A stretch of 64,000 nucleotides of DNA from an uncultured Lachnospiraceae bacterium. GTDB lineage: Bacteria > Bacillota > Clostridia > Lachnospirales > Lachnospiraceae. Of this stretch, positions 1 through 6,955 are shown piece after piece. How positions within the stretch are numbered: position 1 is the first letter of the stretch; each line of letters opens with the position of its first letter. Position numbers and translations under genes: made by a program. The notes under the pieces were generated by a model. The model was not told where the DNA came from. It searched no databases and worked only from the letters and a program-made list of their open reading frames with translations. The DNA lies in assembly GCA_910577645.1 (NCBI GenBank), contig CAJTOL010000003.1, positions 62,001-126,000 on the forward strand. Direction: 5' to 3'.

Positions 1-517
1 TCACTGGTTGGTATACCGCAGAACCAGATCCTGGCATAACAGCCATACCAGGATTCATGGAAGTATTTGTTGCCGGCATAATCGGAACAGGTGATGCCGG
101 TTGGATTGGAGCCGGGGAAGTCTGTAAAGTCCCGGTTCCGGCCGGAGTCTGACAAGTAGTAGTGCAAGCTACTTGGCTTACACATTTTGTAGTACAGCTA
201 ACCGGCTGGGTCTGTTGGACAGTATTTTGTACCGCAGTGTTAACTGCCGGTTTTGAGCAGTTTAAATTGACAGTGGTTCCGGCACAATTACCGCAGGTAA
301 CCGGTTTGCTGCAGTTTCCGCAGACAGCAGTGGTACTACAGTTTCCAACAGATACTGCCTTTTTACATCCGCAGGCTGTAGCCTCTACCATCTGCTGACT
401 CAAATCAAGCTGGGCTGAAGATGACGGCTGAAGGTTTGGCACAGAGGCCCCCGGCATTTTTGAAATGCCTCTTGGACGCCCTGTATTCATATTTCGTCTA
501 GGGGAATAGCAATCCAT
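1..517 (-). CDS. Cys-rich probable spore-surface protein, 3' end beyond window
   Basis: Open reading frame starting at the ATG ending at 517 and running off the left edge without a stop (at least 172 residues). The start is set by AAAGGAG seven bases upstream. The N-terminus is polar. The middle carries repeated GNC/CGNC motifs and further scattered cysteines, followed by a Pro/Ala/Met-rich tail with APIQP and PVPIMP. There is no signal peptide or membrane segment. It diverges from another Cys-rich gene, and the shared intergenic region has a sigma-K-like promoter for each. I recognise no named family. A spore coat or crust role is inferred from composition and promoter type. Confidence 0.6.
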   Translation of the reverse strand, partial: MDCYSPRRNMNTGRPRGISKMPGASVPNLQPSSSAQLDLSQQMVEATACGCKKAVSVGNCSTTAVCGNCSKPVTCGNCAGTTVNLNCSKPAVNTAVQNTVQQTQPVSCTTKCVSQVACTTTCQTPAGTGTLQTSPAPIQPASPVPIMPATNTSMNPGMAVMPGSGSAVYQPV

Positions 518-548
518 AGGAGAGCTCCTTTCAGGAAATTTCTAATAT

Positions 549-575
549 TAATCTATGACAGCCGATTAAGAAAGT
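549..575 (-). promoter_or_regulatory. Sigma-K-like promoter of the leftward Cys-rich gene
   Basis: Read leftward: AC at 575-574, 16 bases, then CATAGATTA at 557-549. This matches the sigma-K pattern AC-N16/17-CATAnnnTA. No convincing sigma-A boxes were seen. It lies about 30 bases upstream of the start codon. The pattern is short, so a chance match is possible, but both divergent genes have one. Confidence 0.45.
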
Positions 576-582
576 GATGGTA

Positions 583-610
583 ACACTTTGTCTTTCTGTC
601 CCATATGATA
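583..610 (+). promoter_or_regulatory. Sigma-K-like promoter of the rightward Cys-rich gene
   Basis: AC at 583-584, 17 bases, then CATATGATA at 602-610, again fitting AC-N16/17-CATAnnnTA. The start codon is 36 bases downstream of the -10 box. Together with the opposite promoter it suggests co-expression in the mother cell late in sporulation. Confidence 0.45.
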
Positions 611-645
611 CAGTACAACCTTCAAAAATCAAAGGAGACACCAAT

Positions 646-1203
646 ATGTGTGTATGTAATAATAATTGCAGATGTAGATGTAATATTTTAAGATGTGGGT
701 GCAATATCTGTAAATGCGGATGTAACCCTTGCAGATGTGGGTGCAATATCTGCAAATGTGGCTGCAATCCATGCAGATGTGGGTGTAACGATAACAACTG
801 TGGCTGCAATGATAACAATAATAACTGCGGCTGTAATGATAATAATAACTGCGGCTGTGGCAACAACAATAACTGCGGTTGTGGCAATAACAATAACTGC
901 GGCTGTGGCAATAACAATAACTGCGGTTGCGGCAACAACAACTGCGGCTGTGACAACAATAATAACTGCGGTTGCGGCAACAATAATAACTGCGGCTGTA
1001 AATGCCACTGCCAAAAATGTAATTCCTGTTGCCGCTGCCATGCCGCCTACAAGCAGGGATTCCGTAATGGTTACAGTGTTGGCTACAGCGAGGGTTACAA
1101 TGCAGGCTATAACACAGGAACCGCCCAGTGTTCTGCTTCTACCACCCCCATTCCGATCCCTCAGCCTGGCTGTGAATGTTCTTCTGAATGCACATGCCAT
1201 TAA
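646..1203 (+). CDS. Cys/Asn repeat protein, probable spore-coat component
   Basis: 185 residues. The start was chosen at the ATG after AAAGGAG with an 8-base gap, not at in-frame ATGs further upstream. Residues 1-45 are short Cys units such as CRCGCN and CKCGCN. Residues about 46-120 are an almost pure repeat of CGC or CGCG followed by three or four Asn. A CKCHCQKC cluster follows, then an aromatic-glycine segment (GYSVGYSEGYNAGYNTG) and a Cys-rich end (CECSSECTCH). It has no signal peptide. The codon-level repeats suggest growth by slippage. Similar composition is known in disulfide-linked or metal-binding coat proteins; the function here is inferred. A sigma-K-like promoter precedes it and a stem-loop follows. 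Confidence 0.7.
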   Translation: MCVCNNNCRCRCNILRCGCNICKCGCNPCRCGCNICKCGCNPCRCGCNDNNCGCNDNNNNCGCNDNNNCGCGNNNNCGCGNNNNCGCGNNNNCGCGNNNCGCDNNNNCGCGNNNNCGCKCHCQKCNSCCRCHAAYKQGFRNGYSVGYSEGYNAGYNTGTAQCSASTTPIPIPQPGCECSSECTCH

Positions 1204-1210
1204 CTTGATC

Positions 1211-1231
1211 AAGGCCGCTTTTTGCGGCCTT
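1211..1231 (+). terminator. Stem-loop terminator after the Cys/Asn repeat gene
   Basis: Perfect 8-bp stem AAGGCCGC / GCGGCCTT with a TTTTT loop, seven bases past the stop codon. It is followed only by a short A/T stretch rather than a clean T run. Confidence 0.6.
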
Positions 1232-1293
1232 ATTATACAAAACTATTTGAGCTTTCGTCCCGGTGCCTCCAAACTCAGCATCCTGACTGCCTG

Positions 1294-1336
1294 CCCTCAG
1301 TGGCCAAGGGCACACGCGCCCCTTATCCACTGAGGG
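1294..1336. repeat. Short palindrome sharing its arms with the 32.0-32.2 kb cruciform
   Basis: Arms CCCTCAGTGG (1294-1303) and CCACTGAGGG (1327-1336) are perfectly complementary, with further CAAGGG / CCCCTT pairing inside. The same outer arms bound the 200-nt element at 32044-32243, where the interior differs completely. Confidence 0.6.
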
Positions 1337-1357
1337 TAGTAACAAAAAAATGAATGC

Positions 1358-1437
1358 CTTGCACCTTTCGGCGCTTCCACTCCGTCAATCGCTCATTTCA
1401 CGGAAGTTTCCCACAAAAATCTGCCGTTAAGTGCAAG
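1358..1437. repeat. Imperfect inverted repeat of about 80 nt
   Basis: CTTGCAC (1358-1364) pairs with GTGCAAG (1431-1437). The interior includes short self-complementary pieces around CGGAAG/CTTCCA. It lies between two other palindromes, with no open frame of interest. Function unknown. Confidence 0.35.
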
Positions 1438-1470
1438 TGAAGGTTTCCTCTAACATTAAAAATTGCAATT

Positions 1471-1714
1471 TCCTATGAATAAAACGAGATATTGCAAAAT
1501 GAAATCAGACGATCTTTTATTAGCAGATATCCCCATCCCCGGCACACCTGTACTGGATAGGACGGATGTAATCCGTCATAGACATACCGGTATTGGCAAG
1601 AGTTGGCGGACAACGCTACTAGAAGACCGTCTGATTTTATTTTGCAATATTCCTTATCGAGGGTTGACAGACCACAATAATAGAAAACCGTCCGGTTTCA
1701 TTTTATTTTCATAG
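1471..1714. repeat. Nested palindromic repeat, AAAATGAAA family
   Basis: Outer arms TCCTATGAA and TTCATAGGA bound the block. Inside, the left arm ATATTGCAAAATGAAATC with AGACG is matched near 1623-1653 by its complement. A further half-arm (CCGGTTTCATTTTATTTTC) lies at the right. This looks like one copy inserted in another. The stretch from 1204 to 1786 holds no credible gene, only this block, the two palindromes to its left and the tRNA terminator. Confidence 0.55.
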
Positions 1715-1753
1715 GAGTACTTTTCTATAGTCAAGGCCTCTGGCCCAACAATA

Positions 1754-1782
1754 CAAAAAGAGCCTTGATTTCTCAAGACTCT
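1754..1782 (-). terminator. Terminator of tRNA-Pro
   Basis: Read leftward: AGAGTCTTGA, loop GAAA, TCAAGGCTCT, then TTTTT. This is a 10-bp stem with one G.T pair, directly after the tRNA. Confidence 0.85.
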
Positions 1783-1786
1783 CAAA

Positions 1787-1860
1787 TCGGGGCAACAGGA
1801 TTTGAACCTGCGACCTCTCGGCCCCCAGCCGAGCGCGCTACCAAGCTACGCCATACCCCG
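1787..1860 (-). tRNA. tRNA-Pro (anticodon GGG)
   Basis: Full cloverleaf of 74 nt. Acceptor CGGGGTA pairs with TGCCCCG, anticodon stem CTCGG/CCGAG encloses loop CTGGGGG (anticodon GGG), and the T arm is GCAGG-TTCAAAT-CCTGT. The discriminator is A, and the 3' CCA is not encoded. It has its own promoter and terminator. Confidence 0.95.
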
Positions 1861-1878
1861 TTTCCTTAACGCTAGATT

Positions 1879-1907
1879 AGTATAGCAAAAACTCAGCGAA
1901 ATTGCAA
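1879..1907 (-). promoter_or_regulatory. Sigma-A promoter of tRNA-Pro
   Basis: Read leftward: TTGCAA (1907-1902), 17-base spacer, TATACT (1884-1879), about 20 bases before the tRNA. Confidence 0.8.
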
Positions 1908-1953
1908 CTACTTTTTTGTAAAATTTGAAATTTTTGTAAAAGTTCAAACGGAT

Positions 1954-2017
1954 GGAAATGTGACAAAATGAAACCAGCAGAGTAGAAAACCTTTTTATTT
2001 CATTTTACCACATTCCC
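1954..2017. repeat. AAAATGAAA-family palindrome after the SDR gene
   Basis: GGAAATGTGACAAAATGAAA pairs with the right arm at 1998-2016 (TTTCATTTTACCACATTCC), with two mismatches. It lies about 50 bases past the stop codon of the leftward dehydrogenase gene, the usual position for this family. Confidence 0.65.
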
Positions 2018-2064
2018 CTTGAATTCATTAAAGCAAAAACTGCTTTTGGGCACCAAAAGTCAGA

Positions 2065-2868
2065 TTATGAAGGTTGCTTTCCAATGTAAGCATGGATACC
2101 GCCATCTACATACAGAATCAGTCCGTTTACAAAGTTAGAAGCTTCTGAAGCTAAGAATACTGCAGGGCCGCCCAGATCCTCTGCCTCACCCCAACGTCCT
2201 GCGGGAGTCTTAGCAATAATAAATTGATCAAAGGGATGTCTGGAGCCGTCCGGCTGAACCTCACGCAGAGGAGCCGTCTGAGGAGTTGCGATATATCCAG
2301 GTCCAATACCATTACACTGAATATTGTACTCGCCGTACTCAGATGCAATGTTTCTGGTTAACATCTTTAATCCGCCCTTTGCTGCTGCATATGCAGAAAC
2401 GGTCTCACGGCCAAACTCAGACATCATAGAACAAATGTTGATAATCTTTCCGCCGCCCTTCTTAATCATAGACGGGATAACTGCCTTTGCCACAATAAAA
2501 GGAGCGTTTAAATCTACGTCAATTACCTGTCTGAAATCTGCTGCGGACATCTCGATCATGGGGATTCTCTTAATAATGCCAGCATTATTAACCAGAATAT
2601 CGATTACTCCTACTTCCTTCTCAATCTGAGCTACCATAGCGTTTACGGCATCCTCATCGCATACATTGCACACATAGCCATGAGCTTTGATTCCTGCTTC
2701 CTCGTAAGCGGCGATTCCCTTGTCCACCAGCTCCTGCTTAATATCGTTAAATACGATGGTTGCTCCTGCCTTTGCCATGGCGTCTGCAATCGCAAAGCCA
2801 ATGCCGTAGGATGCGCCGGTAACCAGTGCTATTTTGCCTTCCAGTGAAAATGCGTTTAAATCTTTCAT
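2065..2868 (-). CDS. SDR oxidoreductase, probable gluconate 5-dehydrogenase
   Basis: 267-residue classical short-chain dehydrogenase. The N-terminal cofactor motif TGASYGIG is near residue 18, followed by NNAG and by the catalytic set S (CSMMS), YAAAK and the upstream Asn. The C-terminal VDGG is typical. The overall sequence resembles gluconate 5-dehydrogenase and 2-deoxygluconate/KduD enzymes, which interconvert keto- and hydroxy-sugar acids with NAD(P)H; the exact substrate is not decided. The start follows AAGGAG. The promoter overlaps two TTGTATACAA palindromes that match the promoter of the nearby gntR gene, so repression by that regulator with inducer relief is likely. Confidence 0.85.
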   Translation of the reverse strand: MKDLNAFSLEGKIALVTGASYGIGFAIADAMAKAGATIVFNDIKQELVDKGIAAYEEAGIKAHGYVCNVCDEDAVNAMVAQIEKEVGVIDILVNNAGIIKRIPMIEMSAADFRQVIDVDLNAPFIVAKAVIPSMIKKGGGKIINICSMMSEFGRETVSAYAAAKGGLKMLTRNIASEYGEYNIQCNGIGPGYIATPQTAPLREVQPDGSRHPFDQFIIAKTPAGRWGEAEDLGGPAVFLASEASNFVNGLILYVDGGIHAYIGKQPS

Positions 2869-2892
2869 TGTCCGTTCTCCTTCTCTTAAAGT

Positions 2893-2922
2893 TTGTATAC
2901 AACTTTCTTATCTTGTATACAA
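2893..2922 (-). promoter_or_regulatory. SDR promoter embedded in twin GntR-type operators
   Basis: Two perfect TTGTATACAA palindromes (2893-2902 and 2913-2922) have centres 20 bp apart. Read leftward, the first supplies -35 TTGTAT (2922-2917) and the second supplies -10 TATACA (2899-2894), with a 17-base spacer. Protein bound to either site would cover a core promoter box. Confidence 0.75.
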
Positions 2923-2986
2923 ATAATAGCACATCCTGAAACATTTGGCAATATGTTTTTCAACAAATTTCGAAAATTTTATGTTT

Positions 2987-3577
2987 TTAAATAGCCGCTA
3001 TCCGATCCCTCAGCTCCACCATTTTTCTGTCTAAATCCGCCACAACGCCGGAATATTCTTTTAGCTCCTGGCCTATCAGTTTAGCCTCCTTTTTTCCCCG
3101 TTTATACCGGAGCTGGTGATCCAGGCAGGCCCAAAAATCCATAGCGCTGGTTCTCAGCTGAACCTCTGCCTCCACAGCCTCCATCTCTCCCCGAAAGTAC
3201 ACCGGCACCTCCACAATCAGATGAAGGCTTCGATAGCCGGAGTTTTTCGGACTTTTTAAATAATCTTTGACCCGGACAATCTTAAGGTCCTGGTGTCCCT
3301 TTAAAGCTTCCGCCACCCGGTACACATCATCCATATAAACGCAGATAGCCCTTACCCCTGCAATGTCGCAGATAGCCGCCAACGCTTTCGCATCCGGTTT
3401 TTCATAACCTTTTTTGGCAGTCTTTTTCTCAATGCTTTCCCAGGTTTTAATTCTTCCTGAAGTACCGGTAATTACAGGCCGTTCCAGCTCCATTGAAAGC
3501 TCTGCGTGAATTACCTCCAGCTTGGCCAGCAAAATGCGGATAGCACATTCGTATTTTGGTTTAAAATAGTCATTCAT
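2987..3577 (-). CDS. Small alarmone synthetase, RelA/SpoT domain
   Basis: 196 residues containing only a (p)ppGpp synthetase domain. There is no HD hydrolase part, nor TGS or ACT regions. Visible motifs are DIAGVRAICVYMDDVY, the ATP/GTP-site stretch VKDYLKSPKNSGYRSLH and EVQLRTSAMDFWACLDH with HQLRYK. The family transfers pyrophosphate from ATP to GDP/GTP to make the stringent-response signal. It resembles the RelQ/YjbM group in length and motifs. It is leftward, separated from the upstream gntR gene by a hairpin, so it is probably transcribed separately. The ribosome site is weak. Confidence 0.85.
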   Translation of the reverse strand: MNDYFKPKYECAIRILLAKLEVIHAELSMELERPVITGTSGRIKTWESIEKKTAKKGYEKPDAKALAAICDIAGVRAICVYMDDVYRVAEALKGHQDLKIVRVKDYLKSPKNSGYRSLHLIVEVPVYFRGEMEAVEAEVQLRTSAMDFWACLDHQLRYKRGKKEAKLIGQELKEYSGVVADLDRKMVELRDRIAAI

Positions 3578-3734
3578 CTTTTTTCACATCCTGTCAATGA
3601 AATCGTCACCTTATTAATATATGAGTCCTCTCCCGAGTTTATGTGCATTTTTCCGCATACCGCATCCAGGAATCCTGCTTTTTCTCAAGTCCGGAAAATA
3701 CGTCACCGGAACATTTTTCAGATGCTTCGCAAGC

Positions 3735-3776
3735 AGACAAGGAGGACACACCAAAAAACGTGTATCCTCCCTGTCT
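3735..3776 (-). terminator. Hairpin after gntR
   Basis: AGACA-x-GGAGGACACAC (from 3735) pairs with GTGTATCCTCC-x-TGTCT (to 3776) around a short A-rich loop. It is long and stable but not followed by a T run, so termination is likely but unproven. Confidence 0.45.
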
Positions 3777-3788
3777 AATACAAATCTT

Positions 3789-4496
3789 TCAAATATCAAA
3801 TTTTCCCTCTTCCGGCTCTTCCTCAAAATAGTCCCGGTATTCTACGTCTATCTGGTATCGCATCCGTTTCATACTGAAATATAAATGATCCTTTAGCACT
3901 TTCTCCAGCCCTGCGATATCTTTTTTCTCAATCTTCTGAAACATAGCTTCATGTTCTTTGATAATCCGCGGAAAATCGGTTTCTGTTACAAAATCCATCA
4001 TACGGAACCTGGTATAATGAAGCTGCTGGGCCTGAATAATCTCCCATAGTTTCTGCTTTTTGGTCTCCTCAAACCAAATGTTATGCATTTCCGCATCCAT
4101 CCGGTAAAACTGCTCCGGCTTAAAATCCGGTTCTTTGATTACCGCCTGCTGTTTGCGGATTTCATATCGGATCCGCTCCATTACCATAGGACTTACTATC
4201 TCCATAAAATCCCGGAGAACCATAGTCTCCACCGCCACGCGCATGTAAATCATCTGCTTAATATTACTTAAATTCAATAAGGTTACGGAAATTCCTTTAT
4301 AGGGTACTGTCTTTACAAACCCCTGCTCCTGCAGAAGCCTTAATGCGTCCCGAACCGGGGTCCTGGAAACAGAAAAGCGCTCACAAATCTCATTTTCCCG
4401 GATTAGCTGGCCTGGCTTTAATTCCAAATCCAGAATTTCTTTTTTTAATACCTGGTAGACCATCTCTTCCCGGTTTTTGTAGTTGCTCTCTTCCAT
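3789..4496 (-). CDS. GntR-family (FCD type) transcriptional repressor
   Basis: 235 residues from the ATG at 4496, chosen because GGGAGGAG lies just upstream; a longer frame has no such site. Residues 1-75 form a winged helix (YQVLKKEILDLELKPGQL, then RTPVRDALRLLQEQG). The rest is a helical FCD ligand domain with D and H metal/ligand-site residues (DAEMHNIW). Such proteins bind palindromic operators as dimers and respond to sugar acids or carboxylates. Its own promoter has the same TTGTAT/TATACA layout as the SDR promoter, so it probably represses both. Confidence 0.85.
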   Translation of the reverse strand: MEESNYKNREEMVYQVLKKEILDLELKPGQLIRENEICERFSVSRTPVRDALRLLQEQGFVKTVPYKGISVTLLNLSNIKQMIYMRVAVETMVLRDFMEIVSPMVMERIRYEIRKQQAVIKEPDFKPEQFYRMDAEMHNIWFEETKKQKLWEIIQAQQLHYTRFRMMDFVTETDFPRIIKEHEAMFQKIEKKDIAGLEKVLKDHLYFSMKRMRYQIDVEYRDYFEEEPEEGKFDI

Positions 4497-4524
4497 GTCT
4501 GCTCCTCCCAATTTTGGGTAATTT

Positions 4525-4553
4525 TGTATACACATCAATGATATTACATACAA
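4525..4553 (-). promoter_or_regulatory. gntR promoter with operator half-sites
   Basis: Read leftward: TTGTAT (4553-4548), 17 bases, TATACA (4530-4525). The -10 lies in GTGTATACAA and the -35 in TTGTATGTAA, degenerate versions of the operators before the SDR gene. Autoregulation is inferred. Confidence 0.65.
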
Positions 4554-4555
4554 CC

Positions 4556-4954
4556 TTATTTGGCAAGTGCAAAATATCGGATGATATCTTTTCTGGTGAC
4601 AATCCCGATTAAATTATTTTGATCATCCACTACCGGAACAAAATTTTGATTTAATGCTTTATCAATCAGTTCCTCCATGGTGGTCTCAATATGAACCGGA
4701 GCATAATCATTACGGCGGCTGATAACGGTTACCGGAATTTTTTCTGATTCCTTTAAGTTTAAATTCAGCTTGTTTTTAATATCCCACAAAAGATCTCCCT
4801 CTGTAATTGTTCCTATGTATTTTCCTGTCCGGCTAATCATGGGAATGCAGGAATAACGACGATGTTCCATCTTTTCCATAGCCTGGCGCAGGCTGTCATC
4901 CTGAAAAATATATGCGATATCCTTTTTGGGTGTCAGAAAAAATAAAATATTCAA
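4556..4954 (-). CDS. CBS-domain pair protein
   Basis: 132 residues if started at the TTG at 4954, which follows GGAGG by seven bases and gives the N-terminus MNILFFLTPK. A longer frame to 5020 lacks a ribosome site. Two CBS motifs are visible: DSLRQAMEKMEHRRYSCIP to GTITEGDLL, and TTMEELIDKALNQNFVPVV to GIVTRKDII. Stand-alone CBS pairs bind adenine nucleotides and act as energy or nucleotide sensors. The partner is unknown. Its 3' end almost abuts the gntR -35 box. Confidence 0.75.
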   Translation of the reverse strand: MNILFFLTPKKDIAYIFQDDSLRQAMEKMEHRRYSCIPMISRTGKYIGTITEGDLLWDIKNKLNLNLKESEKIPVTVISRRNDYAPVHIETTMEELIDKALNQNFVPVVDDQNNLIGIVTRKDIIRYFALAK

Positions 4955-5030
4955 ATCCTTTCCTCCAGTCACTGCTTTATTATAACTATTCAGACCGGAT
5001 ATCTTCTTGCCTGGCCGCATCGGGCAAGAA

Positions 5031-5066
5031 AAAATCCTGTACTAATTTAGTATAGCACAGGATTTT
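5031..5066 (-). terminator. Terminator of the spoIID-spoIIQ unit
   Basis: AAAATCCTGT (5031-5040) pairs with ACAGGATTTT (5057-5066). Read leftward it ends in TTTTTTC. It sits nine bases after the spoIIQ-like stop codon. Confidence 0.8.
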
Positions 5067-5074
5067 CCAATTTT

Positions 5075-5872
5075 CTACTCCATAAAGTCCACCGGATCTA
5101 CCGGCGCTCCCTGGTGGGTCAGCTCTACGTAAACGCTGCTGCCTTCTACACAGTAATATTTTGTAGGCTCAGCCACATATCCCAACACCTGTCCTTTTTC
5201 CAGATAGTCTCCGGCCTCTGCCTGAACTTCTTTTAGCTGACCACAGGTTATGCTGTAATCATTTCCCAGATCCAATACCACATAGTTTCCTATTTCTTCG
5301 TTGGCTCCTACAGCCGCCACCTTAGCGTCTGCCGGCGTCTTTACCGGATTGCTCACCTCTCCCTGAATTACAATGCCCGGATTGCATTTATACTGATCCA
5401 GGGTAGGAAAATAAATAGTAGAATCCATGCTGTAATCCAGAAGAATGTTTCCTTCCACCGGCCAGACCATACGGCTGTTTTCCGTAAAGTTTAAATTTAC
5501 GGCAGCAGCGGCTCCCTGACCGGCGCCTGCAGGCGCTGCGTCAATCTTTTGTTCCGCCTTTGTCCCATTCGATGCAGGAGTTTTCCCCGCTGCCTGTGAT
5601 TCTTTTCTGGTATTTTCAGCCAGCTGTTTGGAATTTTCAGATTCCCGGGCATTGGATGGTCCTGCTACCTGTACTTTTGTCTCGGGAGGAGCCGTCTTAT
5701 TTTCTGCAATCTCTCCCTGGGATTCTCCCATTTGTAAGTAGGGCGTTTCTTCCGCTCCATTTCCTCTGTGGATGGTCATGGTTCCTGCCGCAGCTACTAT
5801 AGTCAACAGGCCCAGCACCATCATGACAAGGACTAATTTATCCTTGAACAGTTTATTTGCTCTCTCTTTCAC
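5075..5872 (-). CDS. spoIIQ: SpoIIQ-like membrane protein with degenerate M23 domain
   Basis: 265 residues from the GTG at 5872, preceded by GAGGTGAT with a good gap. One N-terminal membrane helix (LVLVMMVLGLLTIVAAAG) is followed by an Ala/Glu/Lys-rich linker to about residue 125, then a LytM/M23-like domain. The zinc ligands are missing: the HxxxD position reads NPGIVIQ and the final HxH position reads VYVEL. It should therefore be a structural partner rather than a peptidase. It lies 40 bases after spoIID. In sporulating Firmicutes SpoIIQ sits in the forespore membrane and contacts SpoIIIAH; the assignment rests on architecture and neighbour. Confidence 0.75.
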   Translation of the reverse strand: MKERANKLFKDKLVLVMMVLGLLTIVAAAGTMTIHRGNGAEETPYLQMGESQGEIAENKTAPPETKVQVAGPSNARESENSKQLAENTRKESQAAGKTPASNGTKAEQKIDAAPAGAGQGAAAAVNLNFTENSRMVWPVEGNILLDYSMDSTIYFPTLDQYKCNPGIVIQGEVSNPVKTPADAKVAAVGANEEIGNYVVLDLGNDYSITCGQLKEVQAEAGDYLEKGQVLGYVAEPTKYYCVEGSSVYVELTHQGAPVDPVDFME

Positions 5873-5912
5873 GTTTATCACCTCGGTACTATTCTTACCA
5901 AACCGAGACGAG

Positions 5913-6830
5913 TTATTCAGAAATCAAAACAATATTTTTATAATAATATTCTAAAATGTCCTGGGCTGTCCAGCCTTCCTTTGCTTTTACATTCCCTCCG
6001 TACTGTGACAGGCCGTAGCCATGCCCGATTCCGGAGGAAACAGCCCTGACGCCGCCCTGGTATTCTTCAATGGAAAAATCCGGCGATTGAAGACCCAGGG
6101 CATATTGAACCCTGTCCCCGCTATGTAACACGGAGCCTATCTGAATTTCTTCCACATAGCCTGCTCCGTCCCTGGATACTACCTGGACACAGCCCGGAAC
6201 CATGTCTGCGGTTATGGCTTCTCCCTCCGGCAAAGCGCTTAAAAGTCTTGCAAACTCTTCCTTTGACCACGTGACCACCTGCAGATATCCGTCTGCTTCC
6301 ACGTCCCGGGCGCTGTCAGCAGAGGCCAGATAAGGGTGATAGCTGTCTCCGGAACGAGTCTTTCCGGCGCTGGCTCTGCAAAACAGCGGATCGATAAGCT
6401 CCCCGTTCCAAGCTATCACCATGCCTGCTGTGTCCTCTGCTGCAGACTCCATTTTCTTATAATACTCTACAAACCGATCCGTCCCCCACAGGGCTTTTAA
6501 CTGCTCTTCCTCCAAAAAGTCCAGATCCAGGGCAGATTCGGCAATTTCTTTTCCATCCCCCATCTGCTTTCTGATGTAGGTTCGGGCCAGGATTGCCTGA
6601 GCCTTTAATACTTCCGGTTCGTAGTCTGCCGGTATTTGCCTGGCAATAACGCCGGGAAGATAATCCTCCAGATCTACATAGCCGCCTTCCTCCCTGTCCA
6701 GATAAATTTTCCGTCCGGACTGCCCTGCTTCTTTAGACTGCTCCGCCGCCGCAGTCCCGCTGACAGTTAAGGTAATAATATAAGGAAAAAGAAAGCTGAT
6801 CAAAATGGCTGTCCCGATTTTTTTTTTCAT
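5913..6830 (-). CDS. spoIID: Stage II sporulation protein D, lytic transglycosylase
   Basis: 305 residues with an N-terminal signal/anchor helix (IGTAILISFLFPYIITLTV). The catalytic-domain signature YEPEVLKAQAILARTYI contains the likely catalytic Glu, and the diagnostic C-terminal stretch GHGYGLSQYGG is intact. A region that usually reads STSGG is RASAGKT here. SpoIID cuts glycan strands between septal membranes and works with SpoIIP and SpoIIM to drive engulfment of the forespore. It is followed by spoIIQ, a common clostridial arrangement. A CATATATT sequence upstream could be a sigma-E -10 box, but its -35 is not convincing. Confidence 0.9.
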   Translation of the reverse strand: MKKKIGTAILISFLFPYIITLTVSGTAAAEQSKEAGQSGRKIYLDREEGGYVDLEDYLPGVIARQIPADYEPEVLKAQAILARTYIRKQMGDGKEIAESALDLDFLEEEQLKALWGTDRFVEYYKKMESAAEDTAGMVIAWNGELIDPLFCRASAGKTRSGDSYHPYLASADSARDVEADGYLQVVTWSKEEFARLLSALPEGEAITADMVPGCVQVVSRDGAGYVEEIQIGSVLHSGDRVQYALGLQSPDFSIEEYQGGVRAVSSGIGHGYGLSQYGGNVKAKEGWTAQDILEYYYKNIVLISE

Positions 6831-6955
6831 TCCGCCTGAACCTCCCGCGCTTTATATTGTAAATAAATTGTTACAATATATGTTTGGAACAGACAAGTCA
6901 TGCGAAAAAAGCGGATTCAAGGGCAAAAATTTAAAACCAGACAAAAAAATTTTGC

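Noticed and set aside
531..1333. Long open frames in other frames over the Cys/Asn repeat gene
   Set aside because: They are low-complexity shadows of the repetitive codons, lack ribosome sites, and the frame with RBS and Cys pattern is clearly the real gene.
1463..1714. 83-codon rightward frame
   Set aside because: It spans the palindromic repeat; its apparent coding comes from the inverted arms and has no ribosome site.
6840..6890. Sigma-E promoter of spoIID
   Set aside because: A CATATATT -10-like box is present but no convincing -35 at the right distance, so it was not listed as a feature.
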